From the NCBI RefSeq assembly GCF_000331245.1, contig NZ_ANFZ01000009.1, positions 496,001-560,000 on the forward strand: a stretch of DNA of 64,000 nt, in the 5' to 3' direction. Below the pieces are notes generated by a model that did no database searches, had not been told where the DNA came from, and saw only the letters and a list, made by a program, of their open reading frames with translations. The number at the start of each line of letters is the position of its first letter. The first letter of the stretch is position 1. The position numbers were made by a program, and so were the translations under genes. This document shows positions 43,615 to 51,717 of the stretch, one piece after another. The stretch is from Blastomonas sp. AAP53. GTDB taxonomy: Bacteria > Pseudomonadota > Alphaproteobacteria > Sphingomonadales > Sphingomonadaceae.

Positions 43615-44340
43615 CTAGATGCGCTGGAGGCGTCCCTGCGCCACGGCCGGCGCGCTGGGCTTGTCAGGATCGGGCAATACCTTGGGCTCCATTGTCAGGA
43701 TCAGGTTGCTCAGCGGATCGATGAACTTGCGGTGCCCTTCGGGGACCGCAATGCGGGTCACGCCGCCCCGCATCAGGCGGCCCAGCCGGCGTGGCTGGCC
43801 ATCGGCAGGCACGATCCACAACTCCGGCTCGGTTTCGGTGACCGGCATGCCTTCCACTCGGACCAGCATCTCGGAGGTACTGCCATCGTAACGCGCAGTC
43901 AGCAGCAAGCCGTCGATCGGCCCTGTCAGCTGCGCCACTGCCATGTCTGGATTGGTCGCAGGCCTGGGTTCGATCGAGGGGCTCGGCCACAACAGCGCCA
44001 GCGCCAGCACCGCCGCAATGGCCGATGCTGCGAAGGTCGCAGCCTTCCAACCGGAAGCTGCATTGCGCGGCGCGATCATCGCGATCGGTGCGGGCTTGTC
44101 GTTCGCCTCTTCGGCATCGATCAGCCCGTCGATCCGCTCCATCAGCCCAGCAGGCGCTGCGATATCAGCAAAACCATCATACAAGGGCGCCAGGCGCGCG
44201 CGCCAGCCATCGACCTCTGCGGCAAAGGCAGCGTCAGACAGCAGCAGACGCAACGCGGTTGCGCGCTCTGCTCCCTCCAGCAGGCCCAGAGCCAATTCGG
44301 CCGCCATGGCAGACCGTTCGGGCATGGCATCACTGCTCAC
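43615..44340 (-). CDS. Anti-sigma factor, RskA family
   Basis: This 241-residue single-pass membrane protein has a cytoplasmic anti-sigma domain (about 1-90: MAAELALGLLEGAERATALRLLLSD, EVDGWRARLAPLYDGFADIAAP). A membrane helix (about 98-117: AATFAASAIAAVLALALLW) leads to a periplasmic RskA domain (about 125-235: ELWIVPADGQPRRLGRLMRGG, VSLEPxG-like end). It lacks the HxxxCxxC zinc motif, so regulation is probably by proteolysis, not redox. It overlaps the sigma gene by 11 nt, as usual for co-translated pairs. Confidence 0.92.
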   Translation of the reverse strand: MSSDAMPERSAMAAELALGLLEGAERATALRLLLSDAAFAAEVDGWRARLAPLYDGFADIAAPAGLMERIDGLIDAEEANDKPAPIAMIAPRNAASGWKAATFAASAIAAVLALALLWPSPSIEPRPATNPDMAVAQLTGPIDGLLLTARYDGSTSEMLVRVEGMPVTETEPELWIVPADGQPRRLGRLMRGGVTRIAVPEGHRKFIDPLSNLILTMEPKVLPDPDKPSAPAVAQGRLQRI

Positions 44341-44896
44341 GCGACAGGCACTCCTTCAATTGCATCAGACCGCGGCGGATCCAGCTCTTCACGGTCCCCA
44401 CGGGCTTGTCCATGGCCTCGGCGATCTCGGGATAGCTGAGCCCCTGGAAGAAACCTGCACGAATGGCGGTGGCACGTGCCGGCTCCAGCTCCGACATGCA
44501 GTGAAATATTTGCGCGCGGTCACCGTCCTGCGCCAGAGCGGCAGACGGATCGGCGGTTTCGTCCACCAGGGTTTCGGCGAGGTCGACAGGCAATGGGTCT
44601 TCATAACGCTGGCTTCTGCGCCAATCGATCGCCGCATTGCGTGCAATGGCGCACAGCCAGGCGATGGCGCTCGCCTTGGCCGGATCGAACGACCCGGCAC
44701 GCTGCCAAACCTTGAGATACACGTTCTGCAATACGTCCTCCGCCGCGCCCCTGTCGATGCAGATACGGAGACAAACGCCGTGCAGTTTCGCAGAGGTCAT
44801 CGCATACACGGTGCGGAGCGCTTCGCGGTCCTGTTGCGCCACGCGCATCAGTGCGGCCTGCAGGTCGGCCCGCCGTTCATTGCTGGCTGGCGTCAC
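44330..44896 (-). CDS. ECF RNA polymerase sigma factor (SigK-like)
   Basis: This 188-residue protein has region 2 (LRTVYAMTSAKLHGVCLRICIDRGAAEDVLQNVYLKVW) and region 4 (MSELEPARATAIRAGFFQGLSYPEIAEAMDKPVGTVKSWIRRGLMQLKECL) of group 4 sigma factors. GTG 44896 is chosen because it lies 8 nt after the dehydratase stop; a longer frame to 44944 would run inside that gene. It is coupled to the RskA-type anti-sigma and is probably responsible for the fasciclin gene. The inducing signal is unknown. Confidence 0.93.
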   Translation of the reverse strand: MTPASNERRADLQAALMRVAQQDREALRTVYAMTSAKLHGVCLRICIDRGAAEDVLQNVYLKVWQRAGSFDPAKASAIAWLCAIARNAAIDWRRSQRYEDPLPVDLAETLVDETADPSAALAQDGDRAQIFHCMSELEPARATAIRAGFFQGLSYPEIAEAMDKPVGTVKSWIRRGLMQLKECLSREQ

Positions 44897-44903
44897 GGGC
44901 GGC

Positions 44904-45887
44904 TCACGATGCCAGAGCCCGCGAAAACAGCGCCGGTTCGACATTGCCGCCGGACAGGATGATCAGCGTGCGGTCGTCCACTTCAACCTTGCCTGCCAGC
45001 ACCGCTGCCAGCGCTACCGCACCGCCGGGCTCGAGCACCAGTCGCAACCGTTCGTGCGCGTGCCGCATCGCACGGAACACTTCCTCATCGGACACACTCA
45101 CCGCTTCGGCCTTGCGCTCCTTCAGGATGTCGAACGTCAGCGGTGACACCAGCGGAGTCTGAAGCGCATCGCACACCGTGTGGGGGGCATTGGCAGCAAC
45201 AGGGACGATCCTCTTCCCGCGCAGCGAATTGCCCATATCGTCCCAGCCATCCGGCTCGACAATGGTCATCTTCGCGCCCGGCATGGCCAGCGCGATGCCG
45301 GCGGCCAGCCCTCCGCCGCCACAGCAGGCCACCACACGATGCGGGTGAATGCCGGCCTGGGCAATGATCTGAACCATCGCCTCCAGACCGGTGCTGCCCT
45401 GGCCTTCGATGATCCAAGGATCGTCAAAGCTGGGAACCACGACCGCTCCGGTCTCTGCCGCGATCCGGTTGGCAATGGCGACGCGGTCCTCGGTCCGGCG
45501 ATCATAAGTGATGATCTCTGCCCCGTAGCCGCGCGTCGATTCGATTTTGCGCGATGGTGCATCGGCAGGCATCACGATTGTTGCCTTGATCTGCAGCCGC
45601 TTGGCGGCCCACGCAACGCCCTGCGCATGATTGCCGCTGGAAAAGGCGACGACGCCGCGCGCGCGCTCTTCCTCGGTCAGGTCCGACAGACGGTGCCAGG
45701 CCCCGCGAATCTTGAATGCCCCGATCGGTTGGAGGCATTCCGCTTTGCACCACAAAGTCATCCCCTCATGCTTCAACGGCATCAGCGGCGTCGGCGGAAG
45801 AATCGCCGATATCTTTTTGGCCGCACGCTCAATGCCTTCACGGCTTGGCTTGCGGTCTGCGTTAAGGGGATCACTTGGTTCTGTCAT
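44904..45887 (-). CDS. Threonine/serine dehydratase (PLP fold type II)
   Basis: This 327-residue protein has the PLP lysine in LQPIGAFKIRGAWHRL (K59), SSGNHAQGVAWAAKRLQIKATIVMP and the glycine loop ACCGGGGLAAGIALA. It lacks the C-terminal ACT-like regulatory domain of biosynthetic IlvA, so it resembles catabolic TdcB or serine racemase. The likely reaction is deamination of threonine or serine to 2-oxoacids. It is divergent from the carboxyspermidine dehydrogenase gene (57 nt between) and just upstream of the sigma gene; no functional link is evident. Confidence 0.92.
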   Translation of the reverse strand: MTEPSDPLNADRKPSREGIERAAKKISAILPPTPLMPLKHEGMTLWCKAECLQPIGAFKIRGAWHRLSDLTEEERARGVVAFSSGNHAQGVAWAAKRLQIKATIVMPADAPSRKIESTRGYGAEIITYDRRTEDRVAIANRIAAETGAVVVPSFDDPWIIEGQGSTGLEAMVQIIAQAGIHPHRVVACCGGGGLAAGIALAMPGAKMTIVEPDGWDDMGNSLRGKRIVPVAANAPHTVCDALQTPLVSPLTFDILKERKAEAVSVSDEEVFRAMRHAHERLRLVLEPGGAVALAAVLAGKVEVDDRTLIILSGGNVEPALFSRALAS

Positions 45888-45944
45888 GCAGAGCCTCTAT
45901 ATGCACCCGCTAACAGCAATTCCAGCAATAAGGAAAAACCGACT

Positions 45945-47150
45945 TTGGGCAAGATTCTGGTGATCGGTGCAGGCGGCGTAGGCTCCGTCGCGGTACACAA
46001 GATGGCGATGAACGCGGATATCTTCAGCGAGATCACGCTGGCGAGCCGCCGTGTGGCCAAGTGCGACGCGATTGCCGAATCGGTGCTGGCCCGCACCGGC
46101 GTCAAGATCGCCACCGCCGAAGTCGATGCTGACGATGTCGATGCAACCTCTGCGCTGATCGAGCGGGTAAAGCCCGATCTCGTGTGCAACCTGGCCCTGC
46201 CCTATCAGGACCTCAATATCATGGATGCCTGCCTGCGCACTGGCGTGCATTACATGGACACCGCCAATTACGAGCCACGCGACGAGGCGAAGTTCGAATA
46301 TGGCTGGCAATGGGCCTATCACGATCGCTTCAAGGAAGCCGGCCTCATGGCGCTGCTTGGGTCGGGCTTCGACCCCGGCGTCACCAGCGTGTTCGCCAGC
46401 TACATCAAGAAGCACCTGCTCGACCGGATCGACACGCTCGACATCCTCGATTGCAACGGCGGCGACCATGGCCAGCATTTCGCCACCAACTTCAACCCGG
46501 AAATCAACATCCGCGAAGTGACCGCGCCCTCGCGCCATTGGGCAGACGGTGAATGGGTCGAAGGCCCCGCGCTCAGCCACAAGCAGGTGTTCGATTTCGA
46601 GGCCGTGGGCGAGAAGAACATGTACCTCATGTACCATGAGGAGCTGGAATCGCTGGCCAAGCATTATCCCGAGATCAAGCGCATCCGTTTCTGGATGACC
46701 TTTGGAGATGCGTATCTCAAGCATCTGGAAGTGCTGCAGAATGTCGGCATGACCCGGATCGATCCGGTGATGTACGAAGGCCGCGAGATCATCCCGCTGC
46801 AGTTCCTCAAGGCCGTGCTGCCCGAGCCTGCCTCACTGGGCGAAACGACCAAGGGCAAGACCAATATCGGCGACATCGCCACCGGTGTGAAGGATGGGCA
46901 GGACAAGACCGTCTATGTCTACAACATCTGCGATCATGAGGACGCCTTTGCCGAAACCGGCAACCAGGCGGTGAGCTACACCACCGGCGTTCCGGCGATG
47001 ATCGGCGCAGCGATGATCCTGACCGGCACCTGGAAGGGTGAAGGCGTGTTCAACATGGAACAGTTCGATCCCGATCCGTACATGGACATGCTCAACAAGC
47101 ATGGCCTGCCCTGGCAGGTGAAGGAACTCGACGCGCCGCTGGCGTTCTGA
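45945..47150 (+). CDS. Carboxy(nor)spermidine dehydrogenase (saccharopine dehydrogenase family)
   Basis: This 401-residue protein begins LGKILVIGAGGVGSVAVHKMA, a Rossmann NAD(P) site. It continues with ITLASRRVAKCDAIAESVL, VCNLALPYQDLNIMDACLRTGVHYMDTANYE and LLGSGFDPGVTSVFASYI. It reductively condenses aspartate semialdehyde with putrescine or diaminopropane, giving carboxyspermidine or carboxynorspermidine. The start is taken as TTG 45945 (AAGGA about 9 nt upstream); no in-frame ATG is near. The partner decarboxylase and an ornithine decarboxylase are downstream, so the cluster encodes an alternative polyamine route. Confidence 0.92.
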   Translation: MGKILVIGAGGVGSVAVHKMAMNADIFSEITLASRRVAKCDAIAESVLARTGVKIATAEVDADDVDATSALIERVKPDLVCNLALPYQDLNIMDACLRTGVHYMDTANYEPRDEAKFEYGWQWAYHDRFKEAGLMALLGSGFDPGVTSVFASYIKKHLLDRIDTLDILDCNGGDHGQHFATNFNPEINIREVTAPSRHWADGEWVEGPALSHKQVFDFEAVGEKNMYLMYHEELESLAKHYPEIKRIRFWMTFGDAYLKHLEVLQNVGMTRIDPVMYEGREIIPLQFLKAVLPEPASLGETTKGKTNIGDIATGVKDGQDKTVYVYNICDHEDAFAETGNQAVSYTTGVPAMIGAAMILTGTWKGEGVFNMEQFDPDPYMDMLNKHGLPWQVKELDAPLAF

Positions 47151-48247
47151 TGGTCCGTTTGCTCCGCATGGCAGCGGTCGCAGCCACACTGGCTGCGACC
47201 GCTGCACAGGCCCAGCCGATCCCGGATGATCCTTATGCCGCAGCGCGCGAGATTATCCGCGACGCGAACCGGATCGTGACACCGGCGGGCGTGCAGGAAG
47301 ATCATGTGGTCATGCTGGGCGGTGTGCCGCAGGCGATTAACATTCGCGGTGCCGACCGGAACAGCCCGATCCTGCTGTTCATCCATGGCGGACCCGGCGC
47401 GGTCGAGATGCCGTTTGCCTGGTCGTTCCAGCGGCCCTGGGAAGATTTCTTCACGGTCGTGCAATGGGACCAGCGCGGCGCTGGCAAGAGCTATGCGCTC
47501 AGCGATCCCGCAGCGATTGCGCCTACGATGACGCTCGATCGCTATCGCGACGATGCCATCGAATTGATCGAGCTGCTCCGCAAGCGGTTCGGTAAGCAGC
47601 GGGTGTTCGTGCTGGGCCACAGCTGGGGTTCGGCAGTCGGCCTATCCGTGGCGATCAAGCGTCCTGATCTGTTGTACGCCTATATCGGCATGGGCCAGGC
47701 AATCGATTTTCGCGAAGGCGAGCGTATGGGCATGGCCTGGACGATCGAGCAAGCGACCAAAGCCGGGCGGATGGACGATGTGGCCGCGATCCAGGCACTC
47801 AAGCCTTATCCCGATACCGGACCGTTCACCATCGTGCAGGCCGATGGCTGGCGCAGATATGCAATCCGGTACGGATCCCTGATTGCCAACCGCCCCGAGC
47901 TGACGCGGTATTTTCAGACGCCTCGGCTTTCGCCAGAATATACGCCCGAAGACCGCAAAGCCTGGGGCAAGGGAAGCGAATTTTCGACGGCCACGCTTTG
48001 GCCCAGAGTTGCGGACATCAGCTTCACGCAGACCCTGAGCCTCAAGACGCCCGTCGTCATGTTGCTCGGACGGACTGACTACACCGTGCCGTCGCCACTG
48101 GCGGCGCAATGGATGGAACGGCTCGAGGCGCCGTCAAAACGCACGATCTGGTTCGAACATTCCTCGCATATGCCGATGGTCGAAGAGCCCGGGCGAGTTT
48201 TGCAGGCGTTGATCGACCACGTGCGCCCCTTCGCTGATAAGGACTGA
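47150..48247 (+). CDS. Secreted alpha/beta hydrolase (prolyl-aminopeptidase-like, S33)
   Basis: This 365-residue protein has a signal peptide (MVRLLRMAAVAATLAATAAQ, cut after AQA) and an alpha/beta hydrolase domain. The oxyanion motif is LFIHGGPGAVEMPF, then WDQRGAGKS, and the nucleophile elbow VLGHSWGSAVGL. Asp and His lie in LGRTDYTVP and HSSHMP. HGGPG and DQRGAGKS are typical of S33 proline iminopeptidases. It sits between the carboxyspermidine dehydrogenase (1-nt overlap) and the nspC gene (5 nt), so it is co-translated with polyamine enzymes. A role in polyamine or peptide release is possible but unproven. Confidence 0.85.
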   Translation: MVRLLRMAAVAATLAATAAQAQPIPDDPYAAAREIIRDANRIVTPAGVQEDHVVMLGGVPQAINIRGADRNSPILLFIHGGPGAVEMPFAWSFQRPWEDFFTVVQWDQRGAGKSYALSDPAAIAPTMTLDRYRDDAIELIELLRKRFGKQRVFVLGHSWGSAVGLSVAIKRPDLLYAYIGMGQAIDFREGERMGMAWTIEQATKAGRMDDVAAIQALKPYPDTGPFTIVQADGWRRYAIRYGSLIANRPELTRYFQTPRLSPEYTPEDRKAWGKGSEFSTATLWPRVADISFTQTLSLKTPVVMLLGRTDYTVPSPLAAQWMERLEAPSKRTIWFEHSSHMPMVEEPGRVLQALIDHVRPFADKD

Positions 48248-48252
48248 CTAGA

Positions 48253-49425
48253 ATGGAAACCAAGGCTGGCGATCCCGGAGCGTTCCGGCATTTCGACCTG
48301 AACCGCGTCCCCTCGCCCGCGTTCGTTGTCGACGAAGCGGCCGTGCGGCGGAACCTCACGATCCTCGCCGATGTTCGCGATCGCGCCGGCATCAAGATGC
48401 TCGCCGCATTGAAGGCATTCTCGTTCTGGCGGCTGGGCGATGTTGTCAGCGAGTATCTTGACGGCACCTGCTCGTCGGGCCTGTGGGAAGCGCGCATGGC
48501 GTCCGAATATTATCGCGGCGAGGTCGCGACCTATTGCGCGGGCTACAAGGCGGATGACCTCAGCGAGATCCTGACGCTGTCCGATCATGTCATCTTCAAC
48601 AGCCCCGGTCAGATTGCGCGATTCGCCGGGTTGATCGATCAGGCGCGCGGCGACGGGCAGCAGTTCGACATCGGCCTGCGGATCAATCCTGCACTGCCGC
48701 TGGGTGAAACGGCCAAGTACGATCCGTCTCAGCCGCACAGCCGCCTGGGCCATCCCGTCGACCAGCTGCGCCCCGAACATCTCGAAGGCGTGTCCGGAAT
48801 CCATTTCCATTCGCTGTGCGAGCAGGATCTGCTTCCGCTGCAACAGATCTGGGCCAAGCTCGAACCCTTGCTGAAACCCTATTTCAACCAATTGAAATGG
48901 CTGAACTTTGGGGGTGGTCACCACATTACCCGGGCGGATTATCAGCGCGACGAACTGGTCGAGTTCCTGATTGCCGTGAAGGAACGCACCGGGTGCGAGA
49001 TCTATCTCGAACCTGGCGAGGCCGTGGCGCTCGACGCGGGCATCCTGATCGGCGAACTGCTCGACGTCTTCGACAACGGCATGAAGGTGGGGATCACAGA
49101 CATTTCGGCAACCTGCCACATGCCCGATGTAATCGAAGCGCCCTATCGCCCCGCGATGCTGGGTGAACAGCCCGCCGCAGAGCCGATACGGCTTGGCGGC
49201 CCCTCGTGCCTGGCAGGCGACATCATCGGCGACTACGGCCTGCCCGTGCCGCTGGAGCCGGGACAGCGCTTCGCGTTTCTCGACCAGGCACACTATTCGA
49301 TGGTAAAAACCAATACGTTCAATGGTGTGCCGCTACCATCGATCTGGCTGTGGAACAGCGACGACGACAGCCTGCGCGAGATCCGGTCGTTCGGATATGA
49401 GACATTCCGTGACCGATTGGGCTGA
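48253..49425 (+). CDS. nspC: Carboxynorspermidine/carboxyspermidine decarboxylase
   Basis: This 390-residue fold-III PLP decarboxylase has the PLP lysine in MLAALKAFSFW (K54), FNSPGQIARF, GIHFHSLCEQD, LNFGGGHHITRADY and the acidic YLEPGEAVALDAG. GGPSCLAGDIIGDYGL holds the substrate cysteine from the opposing subunit. It decarboxylates carboxyspermidine or carboxynorspermidine to the free triamine, the final step of the route started by 45945-47150. The longer leader before the next gene (49426-49555) follows its stop. Confidence 0.95.
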   Translation: METKAGDPGAFRHFDLNRVPSPAFVVDEAAVRRNLTILADVRDRAGIKMLAALKAFSFWRLGDVVSEYLDGTCSSGLWEARMASEYYRGEVATYCAGYKADDLSEILTLSDHVIFNSPGQIARFAGLIDQARGDGQQFDIGLRINPALPLGETAKYDPSQPHSRLGHPVDQLRPEHLEGVSGIHFHSLCEQDLLPLQQIWAKLEPLLKPYFNQLKWLNFGGGHHITRADYQRDELVEFLIAVKERTGCEIYLEPGEAVALDAGILIGELLDVFDNGMKVGITDISATCHMPDVIEAPYRPAMLGEQPAAEPIRLGGPSCLAGDIIGDYGLPVPLEPGQRFAFLDQAHYSMVKTNTFNGVPLPSIWLWNSDDDSLREIRSFGYETFRDRLG

Positions 49426-49555
49426 AAAAGGGCGCAAATTTCCGCTTTACACGCGCCCCCCTCGATCCTATTTACGCCTTCCGCTGCCCCATGGGGACTT
49501 CCAATAACCGCAAGGCAGCCTTGTTGTTTGTTCTGTTTTTTGGGGGTCCCTTGAG
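49426..49555 (+). promoter_or_regulatory. Structured leader before ornithine decarboxylase (possible speF-type element or attenuator)
   Basis: The 130 nt hold a GGGCGC...GCGCCC stem (49430-49435/49453-49458) closing a loop with CCGCTTTACAC, a CCCCATGGGG palindrome (49488-49497), and CAAGGCAGCCTTG followed by a T-rich run ending TTTTTT (about 49510-49541), i.e. a weak terminator-like end. GGGGG lies just before the TTG start. Alphaproteobacterial ornithine decarboxylase genes are known to carry the speF leader RNA; whether this is one needs a covariance search. Confidence 0.5.
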
Positions 49556-50749
49556 TTGCACAATTTCCTTGATGCGCTGGAGCTGATTCAGGCTCTTTCA
49601 CCGGCACAGCCGGTTACGCTGAACCGTCCGCAAGCGGCAACGCGCGCGGCGAAGTTTTTCGTTGATCGTTTTCCTGGCAAATCGCTTTACGCGGTCAAGG
49701 CGAATCCTTCGCCAGACCTGTTGCGCGTGCTGTGGAATGCGGGAATCACGCATTACGATGTCGCCTCGATCGCCGAGGTCCGGCTGGTCGCCGAGACGCT
49801 GCCAGACGCAACGCTGTGCTTCATGCACCCGGTCAAGACCCCGGAAGCCATCACCGAGGCCTATCACAGCCACGGCGTGCGCGTGTTCTCGCTCGATTGC
49901 CGCGAAGAGCTCGACAAGATCGTCGCCGCGACCGGTGCGCCCGAGGACCTCACATTGTGCGTCCGCCTGCGCGTGTCTTCCGAACATTCGGAGCTGAGCC
50001 TTGCGTCGAAATTCGGCACCGAACTGACCGAAGCACGCGACCTGCTGATGGCCGCCCGCCAGGCGGCTGACAGTCTGGGCATCTGCTTCCATGTCGGCAG
50101 CCAGGCGATGAGCCCGCACGCCTATGTGCAGGCGCTCGATCGCGTTCGTGCAGCGATTGTCGATGCATCGGTCACCGTGGACGTCATCGATGTCGGCGGT
50201 GGCTTCCCCTCGGCCTATCCGGGCATGCAGCCTCCGCCACTGGAGGACTATTTCGCGATCATCGAGCGCACGTTCGAAAGCCTGCCGATCAGCTATTCGG
50301 CGGAACTGTGGTGCGAGCCTGGCCGCGCCCTGTGCGCCGAGTACAATTCGATCGTGGTACGCGTCGATCGCCGCCGTGGTGACGAACTGTATATCAACGA
50401 CGGTGCCTATGGCGCATTGTTCGATGCCGCGCATATCGGCTGGCGCTTCCCGGTCCGCTACCTGGGCGACACGCGCAGCAGCACGATGGCAGATTTCGCG
50501 TTCTTCGGTCCGACCTGCGACGATATCGACTATATGGCTGGCCCCTTCCCGCTCCCTGCGGACATCAAGGCCGGCGATTATATCGAGATCGGCATGATCG
50601 GAGCGTATGGCGCGGCCATGCGCACCGCGTTCAACGGCTTTGGTACCAGCGAGCATTACACCGTTGCCGACGAGCCGATGCAGTCGATGTACACGGGCGA
50701 GGCCCGCCCGCACTGGCGCGCCGACAACGTGGTCAGCATCAACCGCTGA
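49556..50749 (+). CDS. Ornithine decarboxylase (type III, alanine-racemase fold)
   Basis: This 397-residue PLP enzyme of the eukaryotic-like ornithine decarboxylase family has the PLP lysine in SLYAVKANPSPDLL (K48), the glycine loop VIDVGGGFPSAYPG, LWCEPGRALCAEY and the substrate cysteine region FFGPTCDDIDYM. It produces putrescine, the amine acceptor for the carboxyspermidine dehydrogenase encoded upstream. The start is TTG 49556 (no ATG nearby in frame), with GGGGG about 9 nt upstream. Its leader appears structured, so it may be controlled separately from nspC. Confidence 0.95.
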   Translation: MHNFLDALELIQALSPAQPVTLNRPQAATRAAKFFVDRFPGKSLYAVKANPSPDLLRVLWNAGITHYDVASIAEVRLVAETLPDATLCFMHPVKTPEAITEAYHSHGVRVFSLDCREELDKIVAATGAPEDLTLCVRLRVSSEHSELSLASKFGTELTEARDLLMAARQAADSLGICFHVGSQAMSPHAYVQALDRVRAAIVDASVTVDVIDVGGGFPSAYPGMQPPPLEDYFAIIERTFESLPISYSAELWCEPGRALCAEYNSIVVRVDRRRGDELYINDGAYGALFDAAHIGWRFPVRYLGDTRSSTMADFAFFGPTCDDIDYMAGPFPLPADIKAGDYIEIGMIGAYGAAMRTAFNGFGTSEHYTVADEPMQSMYTGEARPHWRADNVVSINR

Positions 50750-50790
50750 TCGCCCAAAACAGTTGCGATTGACAATCTATCAGGGCTGAC

Positions 50791-50826
50791 GCAGTTTCCT
50801 CCCCAGAAGCAGGGGGAGGAAACTGC
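50791..50826. repeat. Perfect 14-bp inverted repeat containing the MAPEG gene SD
   Basis: GCAGTTTCCTCCCC (50791-50804) and GGGGAGGAAACTGC (50813-50826) are exact inverted arms around an 8-nt loop. The right arm supplies GGGGGAGG, the SD of the gene at 50829. It has the C4/G4 palindrome core seen at other sites in the window. Confidence 0.85.
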
Positions 50827-50828
50827 CG

Positions 50829-51257
50829 ATGTCCGCGAATATACTCACACCAGCAGCCGTGCTGGTGCTCTGGTCGCTTGTCATGCTGTTCTGGATGGCC
50901 GGCACACGACTTCCCGCTGCCAAGAAGGCGGGTGTCGATATCTCCAAGGCCGTGGGTGGCCGTGGCAGCGATCTCGACCCGGCATTGCCGCCGCAGACCG
51001 CCTGGAAATCCCACAATTACGCGCACTTGATGGAACAACCGACCATCTTCTATGCGACTATCGCGATCCTCGCGATCGCAGGCGCAGGGGCCGATGGCAT
51101 CAACGTCGCGCTCGCCTGGGGCTATGCGCTGATCCGCATCATCCACAGCATCTGGCAAGCGACGGTCAACAAGGTGCAGACCCGCTTCCTGCTGTTCCTG
51201 GGCTCCACGCTCTGCCTGATCTTGCTGGCCGTCCGCGCCCTGCTCGCGACACTTTGA
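50829..51257 (+). CDS. MAPEG family membrane protein
   Basis: This 142-residue protein has four hydrophobic helices. SHNYAHLMEQPTIFYATIAIL and ALIRIIHSIWQATVNKVQTRFLLF are the MAPEG signature (E-x-P...R/H-x-x-H). MAPEG proteins include membrane glutathione transferases and eicosanoid enzymes; bacterial ones are mostly of unknown substrate. A near-copy follows after 13 nt. The SD lies in the arm of a perfect hairpin directly upstream, so translation may depend on its opening. Confidence 0.9.
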   Translation: MSANILTPAAVLVLWSLVMLFWMAGTRLPAAKKAGVDISKAVGGRGSDLDPALPPQTAWKSHNYAHLMEQPTIFYATIAILAIAGAGADGINVALAWGYALIRIIHSIWQATVNKVQTRFLLFLGSTLCLILLAVRALLATL

Positions 51258-51270
51258 AAGGGCTATCACA

Positions 51271-51711
51271 ATGACACCTGCCATTCTCCAACCCGTTGTC
51301 GCCCTGCTCGCCTGGACCATGGTCATGTGGCTGTGGATGTACGTTACCCGCATCCCCGCGATGCAGCGCGCCAAGATCGACGTCGCCAATCTCAAGGGCG
51401 GCACCGGCAAGGATCTGGACGCCGTTCTTCCTGCGGACATCCAGTGGAAAGCGCATAATTACAATCATCTGCTGGCCGAACCGACGATCTTCTATGCGGT
51501 CAGTATCGTGCTGGCCATCATCGGACATGGCGAAGGCATGAACCTCGCCGTCGCATGGCTGTACGTCGCCCTGCGCGTAGCGCACAGCCTGGTGCAGGCA
51601 ACCGTCAACCGCGTCGCGGTGCGGTTTATGCTGTTCGCTTCATCGAGCCTGTGCCTGATCGTGCTGATCTTTCACGCGGCAATCCCGATCTTCGACCTGC
51701 ATATCGGTTGA
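51271..51711 (+). CDS. MAPEG family membrane protein, tandem paralogue
   Basis: This 146-residue protein is clearly related to the preceding one: AHNYNHLLAEPTIFYAVSIVL and ALRVAHSLVQATVNRVAVRFMLF align with the same blocks. Four helices are predicted, with the polar loop between 1 and 2 (TRIPAMQRAKIDVANLKGGTG) shared. MAPEG proteins act as trimers; two tandem genes could give a hetero-oligomer or two specificities. It is convergent with the methyltransferase gene (6 nt between stops). Confidence 0.9.
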   Translation: MTPAILQPVVALLAWTMVMWLWMYVTRIPAMQRAKIDVANLKGGTGKDLDAVLPADIQWKAHNYNHLLAEPTIFYAVSIVLAIIGHGEGMNLAVAWLYVALRVAHSLVQATVNRVAVRFMLFASSSLCLIVLIFHAAIPIFDLHIG

Positions 51712-51717
51712 GCCGGA

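Noticed and set aside
45180..45944. N-terminal extension of the carboxyspermidine dehydrogenase
   Set aside because: It is antisense to the dehydratase gene; the Rossmann motif starts right after TTG 45945.
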